NCBI GenBank assembly: GCA_945877045.1
Contig: CAMCQW010000069.1
Span: 1 to 8,511, forward strand
DNA length: 8,511 bases
Source: Chryseobacterium gleum
Lineage (GTDB): Bacteria; Bacteroidota; Bacteroidia; Flavobacteriales_D; Crocinitomicaceae
Reading direction: 5' to 3'
Shown: positions 7,639 to 8,511 of the stretch, in pieces
Numbering within the stretch: the first letter of the stretch is position 1
Layout of the letters: the number at the start of each line of letters is the position of its first letter
Notes under the pieces: model-generated
Database searches by the model: none
Seen by the model: the letters and a program-made list of their open reading frames with translations, nothing else
What the model was told of the DNA's origin: nothing
Translations under genes and position numbers: made by a program

Positions 7639-7668
7639 CAAAAATAATCGAATGCAGACAATTCCCAA
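7639..7668 (-). promoter_or_regulatory. Bacteroidota-type promoter of the GT9-GT4 operon
   Basis: The minus strand has TTG (7666-7668), 19 bases, then TATTTTTG (7639-7646), matching the phylum consensus TTG, 17-23 bases, TAnnTTTG at all defined positions. It fills most of the 49-base gap after the lipoprotein gene. Initiation 5-7 bases past the -7 box would leave a leader of only about 10 bases before the GT9 ATG at 7622. The two glycosyltransferases can thus be expressed apart from the lipoprotein, although no terminator blocks read-through. Confidence 0.65.
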
Positions 7669-7671
7669 TTA

Positions 7672-8361
7672 TTAATTGCCGTATTCGATAATATCCATAA
7701 ATATTTCTTTCCCGAATTTAACATTCAAGGTATCAAAATTCACGATACTTAAATCTTTATAAACTTTACGAATCATCCCAACATTGGCAGCATACTCTTC
7801 GTATTTGCGCTTATACTCAATCAAATTACGTTCTTTAGCTTGTTCCACACGAACGGTGCTATCGAAATACAAGCTATTGATTGTCTTTCCTTGAAAGATG
7901 AAATCATAATAAGCCTCTTCATTTTCGTAGGCATTAAACTGATTCGTATTCCAAATTTTCGAACTGCTTATGGGGAAAATCAATTTTACTTTTCGCTGAT
8001 TTTCCTCCACTAATTCAGCTTTGTTATTGTGAATTATGGTGGTCCACAGATCCGTAATTACCCAAGCGCTGAAAATATCAGGACGTTTAGAGCGGTAAAA
8101 TTTTCTAGCAATCCTCCCTTCATTATCAACAACGGTATCACCAATTAACGTTTTCAGTTGGTAATAAGTGGTGTCATGTTTTATCACTGCATTAAAATCG
8201 TGGTTAATTTCCATCACGTCATACATAATATATCTACCGGCACTCAATCCAAAAAAATGTTGATTCAGTGGGGTAGGAATAGCATTCACCTGATCTTTTT
8301 TACAACTCTGCAAAAAGACAACTAGCATGGCAAGTACAATAACTAAAAAACTATTTTTCAT
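7672..8361 (-). CDS. Predicted lipoprotein of unknown function
   Basis: With the start at 8359-8361 this encodes 229 residues. It begins MKNSFLVIVLAMLVVFLQSC: a lysine, a hydrophobic stretch and the lipobox LQSC, so signal peptidase II should cut before Cys20 and the protein be lipid-anchored. The residues after the cysteine are KKD. The mature part is rich in charged residues and beta-type segments such as GRYIMYDV and YYQLKTLIGDTVV, with no further membrane segment, and belongs to no family I recognise. ATG codons at 8368-8370 and 8365-8367 are alternative starts; I prefer 8361 because it gives a compact signal peptide and leaves room for a leader after the -7-like boxes. The frame is open up to a TTG at 8377-8379, but that lies inside a TATCTTTG element. 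The upstream gene ends at 8390, so co-transcription with it is possible. Secretion is well supported; the function is not known. Confidence 0.75.
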   Translation of the reverse strand: MKNSFLVIVLAMLVVFLQSCKKDQVNAIPTPLNQHFFGLSAGRYIMYDVMEINHDFNAVIKHDTTYYQLKTLIGDTVVDNEGRIARKFYRSKRPDIFSAWVITDLWTTIIHNNKAELVEENQRKVKLIFPISSSKIWNTNQFNAYENEEAYYDFIFQGKTINSLYFDSTVRVEQAKERNLIEYKRKYEEYAANVGMIRKVYKDLSIVNFDTLNVKFGKEIFMDIIEYGN

Positions 8362-8376
8362 CCGCATCATTATTTT

Positions 8377-8392
8377 CAAAGATACAAAACTA
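8377..8392 (-). promoter_or_regulatory. Tandem -7-like elements before the lipoprotein gene
   Basis: The minus strand reads TAGTTTTG (8385-8392) directly followed by TATCTTTG (8377-8384). Both match TAnnTTTG, and the first includes the TAG stop codon of the upstream gene. No TTG sits at the right distance upstream of either, so a working promoter is doubtful. If the second is used, transcription would start about at 8370-8372, giving a very short or absent leader. Confidence 0.3.
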
Positions 8393-8511
8393 ATTGTTTG
8401 GATCTATTCCTTTTTGTTTACAAAATTCCAGGTACTTATCTAATTCTTCTCCTTTTATTTCCACGCCCTTATTAAACATAGATTTTCCAAGTAATTTTCC
8501 TTTGGTATCAT
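8390..8511 (-). CDS. C-terminal end of an unrecognised protein (cut by window edge)
   Basis: The minus strand is open from the right edge (first complete codon at 8507-8509) to a TAG at 8390-8392, giving 39 residues that begin DTKGKLLGKSMFNKGVEIKG and end GIDPNN. The composition is soluble, rich in lysine and glutamate, with a probable helix ELDKYLEFCKQKG. The other two minus frames have stops within this stretch, and the frame ends just before the lipoprotein gene on the same strand, so it is probably the real end of a gene. The family cannot be told from so short a piece. The gap to the lipoprotein start is 28 bases, which would fit an operon. Confidence 0.6.
   Translation of the reverse strand, partial: DTKGKLLGKSMFNKGVEIKGEELDKYLEFCKQKGIDPNN

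Noticed and set aside
1..8511. Mobile element, phage, CRISPR or defence system
   Set aside because: I found no transposase, integrase, spaced repeats or defence-type domains on either strand. All genes are on one strand with similar base composition and simple spacing.

Overview
The window reads as ordinary chromosome from a low-GC member of the Bacteroidota. Three things support this: SecD and SecF are fused into one protein, parE sits directly upstream of parC, and two intergenic regions carry the Bacteroidota-type promoter (TTG, about 19-20 bases, TAnnTTTG) instead of -35/-10 boxes with Shine-Dalgarno sites. The order cannot be fixed from sequence reading alone; Flavobacteriales is a weak guess. 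Every supported gene is on the minus strand, so the text below follows transcription from high to low coordinates.

From the right edge: the last codons of an unrecognised gene (8390-8511), then a small lipoprotein of unknown function (7672-8361). Next is a two-gene glycosyltransferase operon with its own promoter (7639-7668): a family GT9, heptosyltransferase-like enzyme with two cysteine clusters (6534-7622), and eight bases later a family GT4 enzyme (5398-6525). A hairpin at 5357-5380 probably ends this operon. A strong promoter match at 5310-5340 then drives secDF (2335-5277), the accessory motor of the Sec protein-export machine. secDF is closed by an unusually clean terminator at 2286-2312. 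After about 150 bases come parE (247-2133) and parC (1-245, cut by the window edge), which encode the two subunits of topoisomerase IV and are separated by one base.

The parE-parC pair decatenates chromosomes, SecDF supports protein export, and the two glycosyltransferases probably act together on one cell-envelope glycan. The lipoprotein may or may not be related to them. I see no mobile element, CRISPR array, tRNA, rRNA, phage gene or defence system, and no gene-free stretch over 300 bases. I do not see a new biological system here. The most unusual points are sequence variants in the two glycosyltransferases, which suggest they are not standard LPS-core enzymes.
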